Part shown: positions 18,115 to 26,731 of the stretch, one piece after another | Position numbering within the stretch: position 1 is the stretch's first letter | How the letters are laid out: every line of letters begins with the position of its first letter | Source: Sphingorhabdus rigui | GTDB taxonomy: Bacteria > Pseudomonadota > Alphaproteobacteria > Sphingomonadales > Sphingomonadaceae | NCBI RefSeq assembly: GCF_014196595.1 | Contig: NZ_JACIEA010000001.1 | Coordinates: 278,085 to 342,084, forward strand | Direction: 5' to 3' | DNA: 64,000 nucleotides | Notes under the pieces: model-generated | Database searches by the model: none | Told to the model about the DNA's origin: nothing | Seen by the model: the letters and a program-made list of their open reading frames with translations, nothing else | Made by a program: the position numbers and the translations under genes

Positions 18115-21100
18115 TGATGTGGCGGCGCATAGCCATCGGGGCCGGGGCGGTCATGGCATTGCTGTTGCTGGTGATCGCCGGTGGCTATGTGTGGCTGGAT
18201 ACCCAATCCGGACGAAATTTTGTCGCGCGGCAGATTGCTGCGTTCGAAATGGAAAATGGCCTCAACATCCGCATCGGGAAAATTGAGGGTTCGATTTACA
18301 GCGATACCATCCTGCGCGATGTCCAGTTCCGCGATCCCAAGGGCGGCTTTGCCCGTGCGCCCGAAATCCGGCTTGATTGGAACCCGCTGTCTTATTTCTC
18401 CAGCGGCGTAAACATCACCTCGCTGCGCGCGCCCACGCTCAACGTCGCGCGGATGCCGGCATTGCGCATATTGCCCGACCGGGGCGACCCTTTGTTGCCC
18501 GATTTGGATATCAACATTGGCCAGCTGCACATTGACCGCATTGTGTTTGCCAAAGGCATTACGGGCGAGGAACAGGTCGCCTCACTGTCGGGCAAGGTCC
18601 AGATTGCCGATCGCCGCGCAATCGTCACCGCGACAGCGGGCAGCCTGCGCGGTGATCGCATCGTCCTGAAACTCGATGCCGTGCCCGATGACAATCGTTT
18701 CGATGTCGACCTGAACCTCGACGCACCGGCCAAGGGCCTTGTTGCCGGGCTGATGGGGCGTGGCGTGCCCATGCAGATGACCCTCGCTGGCCGGGGCAGC
18801 TGGCGCAAATGGGACGGCGCTTTGTCCGCGCAAATGGGTGCGGAAGACGTTGCGGACATTGCCCTGACGGCGCGCGAAGGCACATTCACCGCAAAGGGGA
18901 CCGCCGCGCCTGCCAAGTTCATGGCGAACAGCCTGTTGGTGCGCGCATTATCGCCCGTGGCGAACATCGACATGGCGGCAAGCTTTGCCGAACGGACCGC
19001 GAAAATCAGCGGGACATTGCGCTCGGCCGCGATGGAGATGCGCGCAGATGGCATCGCGGACTTGGGCGAAGCGCGTTTCCGCGACCTTGCCTTGGACATA
19101 AGGTTGCTTCGGCTCGGCATCATCGGATCGAACGTCAGCGGCACAAATGTGCGCGGAAAGGCATTATTGAACGGGGCATTTGCCCAGCCCACTGTCGCCT
19201 ATTCCGCGACCGCCACGCGTTTGGCATTCGGCCTTACGACCTTTGAGGATGTGACGCTGAGCGGTGAGGCGCAAGGCGCGGCCGATCGCTTCCTTATTCC
19301 GGTAGCCGCCCGTGCGCGGCGCGTCAGCGGTATCAACCAGATCGCCGGTGGCTTGCTGACCAACGTCCGCCTGAACGGTGATTTGGCGATCGCAAAAGGG
19401 CGTTTGCTTTCGGATAATCTGAAGATCAGGTCAGACCGCATCAACGCCACGGCCTTGCTGGTCGGCGATATTAATAAGGGTTTTTACACAACCGCGTTGG
19501 ACGGGAAAGTCGACGGCTTCCAAGTGAACTCGGTCGGGCTGTTTAACGTGGTCGCCGACGTTGATATCGAAACCACCCTTGGCACAGGCTATGCGCTGGT
19601 CGGCACATTGAAGGCACGTTCGACGCGATTGTTCAGTGCGGGCGCGCAAAGGTTTCTGGGCGGGCAGATGTTTGTCGATGCCGGCATTCGTTACGGCACC
19701 AACGGCATATTGCAGATTACCCGTGCGACCGTCGTTTCGCCGTTGTTCCGGCTGAACAGCGGCACGGGAACTTATGTAGCCCAAGATGGCCGTGTACTTT
19801 TTAACGGGCTTGGCTACTCCAACCAATATGGGCCGGTGGCTGTCGCGATGACCGGGACTTTTGACGATCCGGTGTATCGCATCACTGCGACCAATCCGGG
19901 CTTTGGCGTTGGTCTATCGAATGTGGTCGGTGTCGTCACGCAAAGCCAGCGGGGATATGCGGTCGCACTGACGGGGTTGACCGATTATGGTCCGATCAGC
20001 GGTGATGCCGATGTGCTTTCGGGCGATGGCCCCCTCACGATTGATATCCTACGGGGCAATTTTGCGGGCATCGGCATTACCGGTCGTATCCAGCAAGCCG
20101 CCGCGGGTCCCTTTGTCGGCACGCTCACCGGCGCAGGCGCAGGGTTTGACGGAAAAATTGACCTTTCGGCGCAAGGCAGTTTCCAACGCGCCGTCGTTGA
20201 TGCGGTTGCGTTGAATGCGGAACTCGCCGGTGCGCAAAAACTGGCCATTGGTCGCGGCATCATTAAAGCCGACGTCATTTTGTATGACAGTCCACAGATT
20301 GTTGCGGACGTTCAGATGGAAAATGCCATTTTGAACGACATCGCGATTGCCGCCGCCCGGGCAAAGATCAACTATCGCGATGGGACAGGGACGGGGCAGA
20401 TATTGGCGGAGGGCCGAAGCGAAGTGCCCTTCCGCGTTGCCGCCAATGCAGATTTCACCCCGCGGCTTTGGCGCATCTCTGCCAAGGGCCGGGCGAACAG
20501 TGTCGATTTCGCAACCGCTGGTCCCATCCGCATCATTCCGCGCCGCGGCAGCTATGACATTTTGCCGAGCACGATCAAACTGGCGCAAGGTTCGGTCCGG
20601 TTGGCCGGAAGCTATGGCGATACGATGTCATTCCAATCACGGTTGGACAAGGTCGACATCGCCGCATTGAATCCGCTCTTTCCCGTTCCCGGCCTGAGTG
20701 GAACCGTCACCGGAAGCCTCGATTGGGCGCAAGCATCCTTGGCGGCGTTTCCGCGCGCCGATGCACGGTTGGAAATCAGCAGCTTCGTCCGCGCAAATCT
20801 GGGGTCGCGTTCGCAACCTGTCGACATCAGTCTGGTCGGGCGATTGTTGCCCGATGGCGGCAATGCGCGCGCGATTATCCGGCGGCGTGGTGCCGCTGTG
20901 GGGCGTGTCCAGATTGACCTGACGCCGCTGCCGCCCGGTACGGCCAGTTGGACCGAACGATTGCTTGCCGCGCCCTTGTCGGGTGGCGTGCGCTATAATG
21001 GTCCAGCAGATACGCTGTTTTCGCTGGCGGCTTTGGCGGATCAGAGCCTGTCCGGAAATATTGGCGTCGCGGCGGATTTTTCGGGCCGTGTTCAAACACC

Positions 21101-22274
21101 GCAACTGACCGGCGTTGTCCGCGCCAATGACCTGATTTACGAAAATGATGTCTATGGCACGCGGTTGACCAATTTGCGCATCCGCGGTCTGTTTACCAAC
21201 GACCAGTTGGACGTGACCGAGTTGAGCGCAAAGGCGGGCGACGGGACGATCAGCGGCAAGGGCATTGTCAATCTGAGTTCCGCAAAAGGCTTCCCGGTTC
21301 AGCTGAACCTTGATCTCGACCGCGCACGTGTTGCCCGAAGCGAGCTGATCTCGACAACGGCAACCGGGCAAATCACCGTATCAAATGCGCCGGACGGTGC
21401 TGCACTGATCCGCGGTAAGCTGCGTCTGCCCGAAACGCGTTTCAAAATCATCCGCCAGGGCGCAGCGAAGGTTGCAACACTCACTGGTATCCGCCGCAAA
21501 CAGTCAATTCGCCGTCCACGGGTGTCGGGTGATGCCGATGCGATCGCAAGCCTGCCCAGTAACTGGAAACTCGACATCGCGCTTGAAGCGCCCGGCAACT
21601 TATATGTCACCGGCATGGGTCTTGAATCCGAATGGGGCGCCAAATTGCGGATAACAGGCACCAGCGCTGCGCCGTTGATTTCTGGCGATATGGAATTGGT
21701 ACGCGGCACATTGGGCTTTGCCGGTCGGTCGTTCGAACTGGAAAGCGGCCGGATATCCTTCAACGGCGGCCCCGCAGCCAACCCGTCGATCCGCGTCGCC
21801 GCCGCCAGTGACGTTGACGGCACGACGGTGCGCGTGAACATCAGGGGCACGGGCCAAAATCCCGACATCAGCTTCAGCTCGACCCCGGCATTGCCGCAGG
21901 ATGAGATTATGGCGCGGATATTGTTTGGCAATTCGATTGGCGAACTGTCCGCGATTCAGGCGGTGCAGCTGGCCGGTTCGCTGAACAATTTGCGTGGCGG
22001 ACCGGGCGGACTTAATCCGCTTGGCGTGCTGCAGTCGGCAACGGGATTGGACCGGCTGCGCATATTGGGCGCGGATGACATCACGGGACGCGGTATGGCG
22101 GTGGCTTTTGGCCAATATATTACCAATGATGTCTATGTCGAAATCGTCACCGACGCGCGGGGCTATACGGCAACGCAGCTGGAAATCAGCCTGACGCCAG
22201 CGCTTTCGATCCTAAGCCAGATCGGCAGCGGCGGAACATCCAACGTCAATGTGCGGTATAAAAAGGATTATTGA
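18111..22274 (+). CDS. tamB: Translocation and assembly module subunit TamB
   Basis: TamB is an inner-membrane-anchored periplasmic bridge with a long hydrophobic groove, related to lipid-transfer proteins (AsmA-like/VPS13-like), and partners TamA. The 1387-residue protein has one N-terminal membrane anchor (AVMALLLLVIAGGYVWL), long beta-rich repeats, and the C-terminal DUF490 region ending in LEISLTPALSILSQIGSGG and VRYKKDY. Its ATG overlaps the tamA stop (ATGATG), giving translational coupling. A 56-residue lipoprotein gene begins within its stop codon. Confidence 0.93.
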   Translation: MMMWRRIAIGAGAVMALLLLVIAGGYVWLDTQSGRNFVARQIAAFEMENGLNIRIGKIEGSIYSDTILRDVQFRDPKGGFARAPEIRLDWNPLSYFSSGVNITSLRAPTLNVARMPALRILPDRGDPLLPDLDINIGQLHIDRIVFAKGITGEEQVASLSGKVQIADRRAIVTATAGSLRGDRIVLKLDAVPDDNRFDVDLNLDAPAKGLVAGLMGRGVPMQMTLAGRGSWRKWDGALSAQMGAEDVADIALTAREGTFTAKGTAAPAKFMANSLLVRALSPVANIDMAASFAERTAKISGTLRSAAMEMRADGIADLGEARFRDLALDIRLLRLGIIGSNVSGTNVRGKALLNGAFAQPTVAYSATATRLAFGLTTFEDVTLSGEAQGAADRFLIPVAARARRVSGINQIAGGLLTNVRLNGDLAIAKGRLLSDNLKIRSDRINATALLVGDINKGFYTTALDGKVDGFQVNSVGLFNVVADVDIETTLGTGYALVGTLKARSTRLFSAGAQRFLGGQMFVDAGIRYGTNGILQITRATVVSPLFRLNSGTGTYVAQDGRVLFNGLGYSNQYGPVAVAMTGTFDDPVYRITATNPGFGVGLSNVVGVVTQSQRGYAVALTGLTDYGPISGDADVLSGDGPLTIDILRGNFAGIGITGRIQQAAAGPFVGTLTGAGAGFDGKIDLSAQGSFQRAVVDAVALNAELAGAQKLAIGRGIIKADVILYDSPQIVADVQMENAILNDIAIAAARAKINYRDGTGTGQILAEGRSEVPFRVAANADFTPRLWRISAKGRANSVDFATAGPIRIIPRRGSYDILPSTIKLAQGSVRLAGSYGDTMSFQSRLDKVDIAALNPLFPVPGLSGTVTGSLDWAQASLAAFPRADARLEISSFVRANLGSRSQPVDISLVGRLLPDGGNARAIIRRRGAAVGRVQIDLTPLPPGTASWTERLLAAPLSGGVRYNGPADTLFSLAALADQSLSGNIGVAADFSGRVQTPQLTGVVRANDLIYENDVYGTRLTNLRIRGLFTNDQLDVTELSAKAGDGTISGKGIVNLSSAKGFPVQLNLDLDRARVARSELISTTATGQITVSNAPDGAALIRGKLRLPETRFKIIRQGAAKVATLTGIRRKQSIRRPRVSGDADAIASLPSNWKLDIALEAPGNLYVTGMGLESEWGAKLRITGTSAAPLISGDMELVRGTLGFAGRSFELESGRISFNGGPAANPSIRVAAASDVDGTTVRVNIRGTGQNPDISFSSTPALPQDEIMARILFGNSIGELSAIQAVQLAGSLNNLRGGPGGLNPLGVLQSATGLDRLRILGADDITGRGMAVAFGQYITNDVYVEIVTDARGYTATQLEISLTPALSILSQIGSGGTSNVNVRYKKDY

Positions 22275-22444
22275 TGCGTCTTGTTGCGTGCATTCTGTTG
22301 CTCATACTGGCTGGCTGTCAGAAGGATTTTGACAGCCAATATGCCGAAACCGAACGCAAGGTGAAGGCGGCCGAGGCCAAGATTGACGCGGAAATGGCGA
22401 AAGAAGCCAAAAGGGAGCCCGGCGAAGTTTCTAAATCCAACTAA
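22274..22444 (+). CDS. Small lipoprotein, 56 residues, coupled to tamB
   Basis: A short gene reading MRLVACILLLILAGCQKD at its start, i.e. a signal peptide with lipobox LAGC (Cys15 is the lipidated residue), then a charged Ala/Lys/Glu helix and an end at KSN-TAA. The mature part is only about 42 residues and is likely an amphipathic or coiled-coil helix. Its ATG shares one base with the tamB stop (TGATG), so it is almost certainly translated from the tamAB message. Residues +2/+3 after Cys are Gln-Lys, not Asp, which would fit outer-membrane sorting under the Lol rule. I do not know a named family; the role is inferred only from context. Confidence 0.8.
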   Translation: MRLVACILLLILAGCQKDFDSQYAETERKVKAAEAKIDAEMAKEAKREPGEVSKSN

Positions 22445-22504
22445 TCTATGCGCTTTTGTGGCGCACCCCTTCACATTTTGGTTAACCGGTCCTAACAGAT
22501 ACGC

Positions 22505-23176
22505 ATGTGGCATCTCCATCAATATCCGCTGTGTCCGTTTTCGCGTAAGGTTCGACTGCTTTTGGGCGAAAAGGGTGTGCCGTACAGCCTCGTGCGCGAA
22601 AATCCGTGGGAACAGCGCGACGAGTTTCTGCACATGAACCCCGCCGGACGCACGCCGGTGATGCGCGACCCTGAACGCAATATCACCTTGGTCGATTCGG
22701 TCGCGATTTCAGAATATATTGATGAAACCGTCGCCACGAATCCGATGATCACGGGCACGGCGCAATATCGCGCCGAAACACGCCGGCTGGTCGCGTGGTT
22801 TGACGAACAATTTTATGGCGATGTAACGCAGCCGCTTCTGCATGAACGGATGAAAAAGCGCCTGATCGACCGGCAGCCGCCCGAGTCCAAAATATTGCGT
22901 GAAGCCATGAAGCTGGCCAACGGGCATCTCGATTATATCGATTACCTTATTGACCACCGTGCATGGCTGTCCGGCGCAGTGATGAGCATGGCGGATCTTG
23001 CCGCGGCCGCGCAAATTTCGGTGGCCGATTATCTCGGCGGAATTGATTGGACGGGGCATGAGCAGACCAAGGCTTGGTATGCGATGTTCAAGTCGCGCCC
23101 AAGCTTTCGGCCATTATTGTCCGAACGGATGGAAGTCATCACCCCGCCCAAACATTATGAGCAGGTGGATTTTTAA
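22505..23176 (+). CDS. Glutathione S-transferase family protein
   Basis: 223 residues with a thioredoxin-like N-terminal domain and an all-helical C-terminal domain. The N-terminal motif YPLCPFSRKVRLLLGEKG has a CPFS active site, as in omega/beta-like or glutaredoxin-like GSTs, and NPAGRTPVM plus VDSVAISEYIDE give the glutathione-binding cis-Pro and Ser-containing loop. It is close to stringent-starvation-like GSTs often seen in alphaproteobacteria. Substrate unknown. It stands alone after the tamAB operon. Confidence 0.88.
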   Translation: MWHLHQYPLCPFSRKVRLLLGEKGVPYSLVRENPWEQRDEFLHMNPAGRTPVMRDPERNITLVDSVAISEYIDETVATNPMITGTAQYRAETRRLVAWFDEQFYGDVTQPLLHERMKKRLIDRQPPESKILREAMKLANGHLDYIDYLIDHRAWLSGAVMSMADLAAAAQISVADYLGGIDWTGHEQTKAWYAMFKSRPSFRPLLSERMEVITPPKHYEQVDF

Positions 23177-23208
23177 CATACCGCGGTCAAAATACCGGTT
23201 GGCAGGTC

Positions 23209-23592
23209 TTATTCCGAAAGATCAACAACCGGGGTAAATCCGCCAAATATCAGGCGCTTGCCGTCGAATGGCATGGGGTTCTTTGCCGGATCCATTCTGG
23301 GATCGCATTTTGATGGATCATTCATCATTTCGGTCATCTTCGCCATTGCCGCGTCGCGCGTATCCTTGTCAGGCCATTCGATCCAACTGAACAACACAGC
23401 CTCATCGGGCTCCGCCTTCACTGCCATACGGAAGTCTGTCGTTGTGCCCTCGGGAATATCGTCACCCCAACATTCGACCACCCGCAATGCGCCCATTTCG
23501 ATAAACACGCTATCTGCTGTGCGCGCATGGTCGATGAACTTCTGTTTGTTCGCCTGCGGACAGGCGATTACAAAACCGTCAATATATGCCAT
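23209..23592 (-). CDS. DUF1428 domain-containing protein
   Basis: 127 residues of the DUF1428 family (ferredoxin-like, dimeric alpha-beta barrel type). The family features seen are MAYIDGFVIACPQANKQKF at the start, a central VECWGDDIPEGTTTDFRMAV segment, and the C-terminal MPFDGKRLIFGGF. The start at 23592 is fixed by AGGAGAAG immediately upstream; the longer frame to 23706 is not conserved. No enzymatic role is established for the family. It often neighbours VOC/PhnB genes, and the truncated VOC sequence just upstream (23703-23803) agrees with that. Confidence 0.9.
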   Translation of the reverse strand: MAYIDGFVIACPQANKQKFIDHARTADSVFIEMGALRVVECWGDDIPEGTTTDFRMAVKAEPDEAVLFSWIEWPDKDTRDAAMAKMTEMMNDPSKCDPRMDPAKNPMPFDGKRLIFGGFTPVVDLSE

Positions 23593-23702
23593 CGTTCTTC
23601 TCCTTTGCTGTGCCCCAAATTTCCTCTGTTGACGTGCAATCCTCATTGTACGGGTGGCAACGCTGCCGGCTCGATCCCGATTGGATAGGCCAAGCGGCTG
23701 GC

Positions 23703-23803
23703 TCACCCGCGCATTGCGGCTTCGATGACGGCGACGTCGATCTTGACCATTTGCGCCATGGCATCGAACGCGCGTTTGGCGGCCTCTCCTTCGGAAAAAT
23801 TCA
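23703..23803 (-). pseudogene. C-terminal remnant of a VOC/PhnB-type gene
   Basis: The last 32 codons of one minus-strand frame read NFSEGEAAKRAFDAMAQM then VKIDVAVIEAAMRG and stop. This is the typical C-terminal tail of PhnB-like VOC proteins (3-dmu-9_3-mt family: AMLxMxKIDIAxLExA). Upstream of this point the frame is not VOC-like and instead runs antiphase to the four-helix membrane gene, whose stop lies at 23801-23803. So only the tail remains, and the rest has been lost by deletion or replacement. Identification rests on motif recognition over a short stretch. Confidence 0.55.
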
Positions 23804-24226
23804 GGCGAGCCAGCCTTTGCGTTGCCAGTGCCGGGACAGTTGCCACTGCACCACCGCCATCACGATGATGAACATCGGGAAGGCGAGCATGGCGATGTCG
23901 GTTTGTGCGCCACTGGCGATCAAGAAGGGATAGCTGAACTGAATGATGATCGCGATCAGGCTGAATGAAAAGGCAAGCGGTGCCCAATATTTGCGCAGGA
24001 TCAGGCCGATGGCGCCAAGCGTTCCGACGGCAACGCCAATGGCATAAGCCGCCCAAGCCCAGCCTGGCATCGATACCCATAAATCACGCTCAATCTGCGG
24101 CAGCGCGGCGATGTCGGTGGCTGACATCGTCCACTGGCTGACAAAGGCACCGACGCCCATAAGGTTCCAGAGCAGGAAGAGGATGCTGACCCAAGTCAGC
24201 CAGCGAGGTGTTGTTATGGCGTTCAT
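23801..24226 (-). CDS. Four-helix membrane protein of unknown function
   Basis: 141 residues with four predicted membrane helices: WVSILFLLWNLMGVGAFV, WAWAAYAIGVAVGTLGAIGL, WAPLAFSFSLIAIIIQF, and MLAFPMFIIVMAVVQW. A short periplasmic or cytoplasmic loop (SATDIAALPQIERDLWVSMP) lies between helices 1 and 2. The start at 24226 is supported by GGAGC about 8 bases upstream. Similar proteins are known from alphaproteobacteria without assigned function, sometimes labelled sugar transporter with no evidence. Its 3' end abuts the VOC remnant. Confidence 0.75.
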   Translation of the reverse strand: MNAITTPRWLTWVSILFLLWNLMGVGAFVSQWTMSATDIAALPQIERDLWVSMPGWAWAAYAIGVAVGTLGAIGLILRKYWAPLAFSFSLIAIIIQFSYPFLIASGAQTDIAMLAFPMFIIVMAVVQWQLSRHWQRKGWLA

Positions 24227-24538
24227 GTACGTGCTCCAGTTGCGCTGATGCGCAGTGCAAAGAAGGGGGGACGACTCGGGGTCATATGAAAACATAGCAA
24301 TTGGTCGTTATGTATCAATCCAGCCATGACCTTCGCGTGGTGTAACCGCACTGGGTTAACATGGTTTCGGGTCGGAAATGATATGCCAACGCTTCGTATA
24401 CGAGCCGCTAGCGGTTGCCCTGATCCGGATTTTTCCCGCATCGGATGTTTGTCGACCACTGGACCGGTCGACCGGACCTCCGCTGCAGTTTCATCCCAGT
24501 GTGGCGGGGGTCCATAGGGCGTCATGCGGGGTAACAAT
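24227..24538. other. Intergenic stretch between divergent genes
   Basis: 312 bases between the divergent four-helix membrane gene and comM. I see no convincing gene, RNA or repeat here. It should contain both promoters, but I cannot point to a clear -35/-10 pair. Confidence 0.4.
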
Positions 24539-26047
24539 ATGGTGTCGATAGTCTCGACGGTTGCTTATCTCGGGCTCGAAGCACGCAGTGTCGAGGTACA
24601 ATGTCAGGTCGCACCCGGCGTGGTGAGCTTCGCGGTCGTGGGACTGCCGGACAAGGCCGTTGCCGAAAGCCGTGAACGCGTGCGTGCCGCGATTTCCGCG
24701 TTGGGACTTGCGCTGCCCCCCAAACGGATCACCATCAACCTGTCGCCTGCGGACTTGCCCAAGGAAGGGTCGCATTATGACTTGCCCATTGCGTTGGCCT
24801 TATTGGGTGCAATGGGGTTGGTCGATGCAGAGACGCTGGCCCAATATGTCGTGGTGGGGGAACTTGGGCTGGATGGCCGCGTTGCGGCGTCACCTGGCGT
24901 GCTCCTCGCGGCGCTGCACGCATCGTCACGCGGCATGGGGTTGATATGTCCGGCGGTGCAGGGGTCCGAAGCCGCGTGGGCGGGCGAGATTGAAGTGATC
25001 GCTGCGCCGGATTTGTTGGCGCTGCTGAATCATTTGAAGGGGCAATCGCTGCTGCGGAGCCCCGAACCCGGAATCGCCGAACCGCGCAAAGCTGGCCCTG
25101 ACATGAAAATGGTGAAGGGGCAGGAAACGGCCAAGCGTGCGCTTGAGATCGCGGCTGCGGGTGGCCACAATCTCTGCATGGTGGGTCCGCCGGGTGCGGG
25201 CAAGTCGCTTTTGGCGTCGTGCATGCCGGGTATATTGCCCGAACTGACGCCCGCCGAAGCGTTAGAAGTGTCGATGATTGCATCGGTGGCGGGAACGTTG
25301 GAGGGCGGGCGGTTGATGCGCACACGGCCATTCCGCGCGCCGCACCACAGCGCCTCTATGCCGGCGTTGGTCGGTGGCGGCCTGCGTATTCGGCCGGGCG
25401 AAGTGAGCCTTGCGCATCTCGGCGTGCTGTTTCTGGATGAGCTGCCCGAATTTCAACGTGCTGTGCTCGATAGCTTGCGGCAACCGCTCGAAACCCGGGA
25501 GGTCAGCATTGCGCGCGCGAACAGCCATGTGACATTCCCCGCCAATGTGCAGCTGGTTGCGGCCATGAACCCGTGCCGTTGCGGGCATTTGGGCGATGCC
25601 GCTTTGGCCTGCAGCCGCGCTCCGCGTTGCGCCGCCGATTATCAGGCAAAGATATCGGGACCGTTGCTGGATCGCATTGACTTGCATGTGGAGGTGCAGG
25701 CGGTGAGCGCCGCGGACCTTGTCCTGCCACCGCCCAGCGAAGGGTCGGCGGAGGTTGCGGCGCGCGTCGATGCCGCGCGCCAAGTGCAAAGCGCGCGTCT
25801 GGCGGGGACTGGCCTGCGCACCAATGCGGATTTAGACGGTGACGCGCTGACCGCCTTTGCCAGCCCCGACGCGGCTGGGCAGAAATTGCTGGCGCAAGCG
25901 GCAGAAGCAATGCGGTTATCCGCGCGCGGTTATACGCGTATCTTGCGGGTCGCCCGAACGATTGCCGACCTTGCAGGTTCGAACGATGTTGGCCGCATCC
26001 ATATCGCAGAGGCGCTGAGTTATCGCAGGCAAGCGCCGCGTAACTGA
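24539..26047 (+). CDS. comM: YifB/ComM family Mg-chelatase-like AAA ATPase
   Basis: ComM is a hexameric helicase that promotes branch migration during natural transformation. The protein is about 502 residues: an N-terminal Lon-protease-like fold (VAYLGLEARSVEVQCQVAPG onward), a central AAA+ module with Walker A GPPGAGKS and Walker B LFLDELPEF, the zinc-like cysteine motif PCRCGHLG plus CSRAPRCAADY, and a C-terminal Mg-chelatase domain. The ATG at 24539 was preferred over 24524 because family proteins start MVSxVxTVAYLG. It is present in many bacteria not known to be competent, so competence is not proved. Confidence 0.93.
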   Translation: MVSIVSTVAYLGLEARSVEVQCQVAPGVVSFAVVGLPDKAVAESRERVRAAISALGLALPPKRITINLSPADLPKEGSHYDLPIALALLGAMGLVDAETLAQYVVVGELGLDGRVAASPGVLLAALHASSRGMGLICPAVQGSEAAWAGEIEVIAAPDLLALLNHLKGQSLLRSPEPGIAEPRKAGPDMKMVKGQETAKRALEIAAAGGHNLCMVGPPGAGKSLLASCMPGILPELTPAEALEVSMIASVAGTLEGGRLMRTRPFRAPHHSASMPALVGGGLRIRPGEVSLAHLGVLFLDELPEFQRAVLDSLRQPLETREVSIARANSHVTFPANVQLVAAMNPCRCGHLGDAALACSRAPRCAADYQAKISGPLLDRIDLHVEVQAVSAADLVLPPPSEGSAEVAARVDAARQVQSARLAGTGLRTNADLDGDALTAFASPDAAGQKLLAQAAEAMRLSARGYTRILRVARTIADLAGSNDVGRIHIAEALSYRRQAPRN

Positions 26048-26106
26048 GGTCAGGCTATGCAGGGTGGCAGATATCTGGCGCGCGCGCCGCGCGTTAAGAA
26101 AAAAGG

Positions 26107-26192
26107 TGGTGCGGATGGCGGGACTCGAACCCGCACGCCCAAAAGGACAACAGATTTTAAGTCTGTAGCGTCTACCATTCCGCCACATCCGC
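26107..26192 (-). tRNA. tRNA-Leu (anticodon UAA), CCA encoded
   Basis: On the minus strand the acceptor GCGGATG pairs with CATCCGC, the D arm starts TGGCGGAATGG, the anticodon stem ACAGA/TCTGT carries loop CTTAAAA with anticodon TAA, a long variable arm follows as expected for leucine, and the T arm contains GGTTCGAGTCC. The 3' CCA is in the DNA. It reads UUA codons, which are rare in this genome's normal genes but commoner in the AT-rich accessory genes at 45-48 kb. Confidence 0.96.
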
Positions 26193-26249
26193 ATGACATT
26201 GCGCAGACAGCATTACGTCCGCACGGTCAAGGGGCTTTGCAGCCCAAGC

Positions 26250-26528
26250 TTATTTGTTAAGCCGTTCCCGCACTTCCTTGCCGGGTTTGAAATAAGGTAC
26301 GCGCTTGGAAGGAACGTCAACCGCGGCGCCGGTGCGCGGGTTGCGGCCCTTACGTGGGCTGCGGTCGCGCGTTGAAAATGCGCCAAAGCCGCGCAGTTCG
26401 ACACGTCCACCGTCGGCAAGACGTTGGATGATTTGGTCGAAAAACAGATCCAAAATCTTTTCGACTTCTTCTGTTGTTAGCTCGGGGTTTTCAGCTTCCA
26501 GCTTTTTGATCAATTCTGAACGGATCAT
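26250..26528 (-). CDS. ihfB: Integration host factor subunit beta
   Basis: A 92-residue DNA-bending protein of the HU/IHF family. The N-terminal helices read [20 protein letters not shown], and the DNA-binding arm [20 protein letters not shown] carries the IHF pattern RNPRTGxxVxVPxKxVPxFKPGKE with the intercalating proline. The C-terminal ERLN ending is also typical. The start at 26528 follows GAAGGACATGAA. ihfB lies directly downstream of rpsA, as in many proteobacteria, but a terminator separates them here. Confidence 0.95.
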   Translation of the reverse strand: MIRSELIKKLEAENPELTTEEVEKILDLFFDQIIQRLADGGRVELRGFGAFSTRDRSPRKGRNPRTGAAVDVPSKRVPYFKPGKEVRERLNK

Positions 26529-26661
26529 TTCATGTCCTTCACATCGGGCCCGCTGAAGTTGCAAGGCAGCTTCTCAAGCGTCTGACGTTGGTAATGGTTC
26601 CAAAGTGCCAGAAATTTACCGATATTACAACGGCGTTACCGATGTTGTTTGTCGAAACATC

Positions 26662-26693
26662 AAAAAACCCGCCCTTCGTGAAAAGGGCGGGTT
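26662..26693 (-). terminator. Rho-independent terminator of rpsA
   Basis: An 11-bp perfect stem, AACCCGCCCTT / AAGGGCGGGTT, with a 6-base loop, followed on the minus strand by a run of T residues (TTTTTTG). It lies about 40 bases past the rpsA stop codon, between rpsA and ihfB. Confidence 0.9.
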
Positions 26694-26731
26694 ATTGTTC
26701 CGATCAATCGGAGATGTGGATTAGCCGAAGC

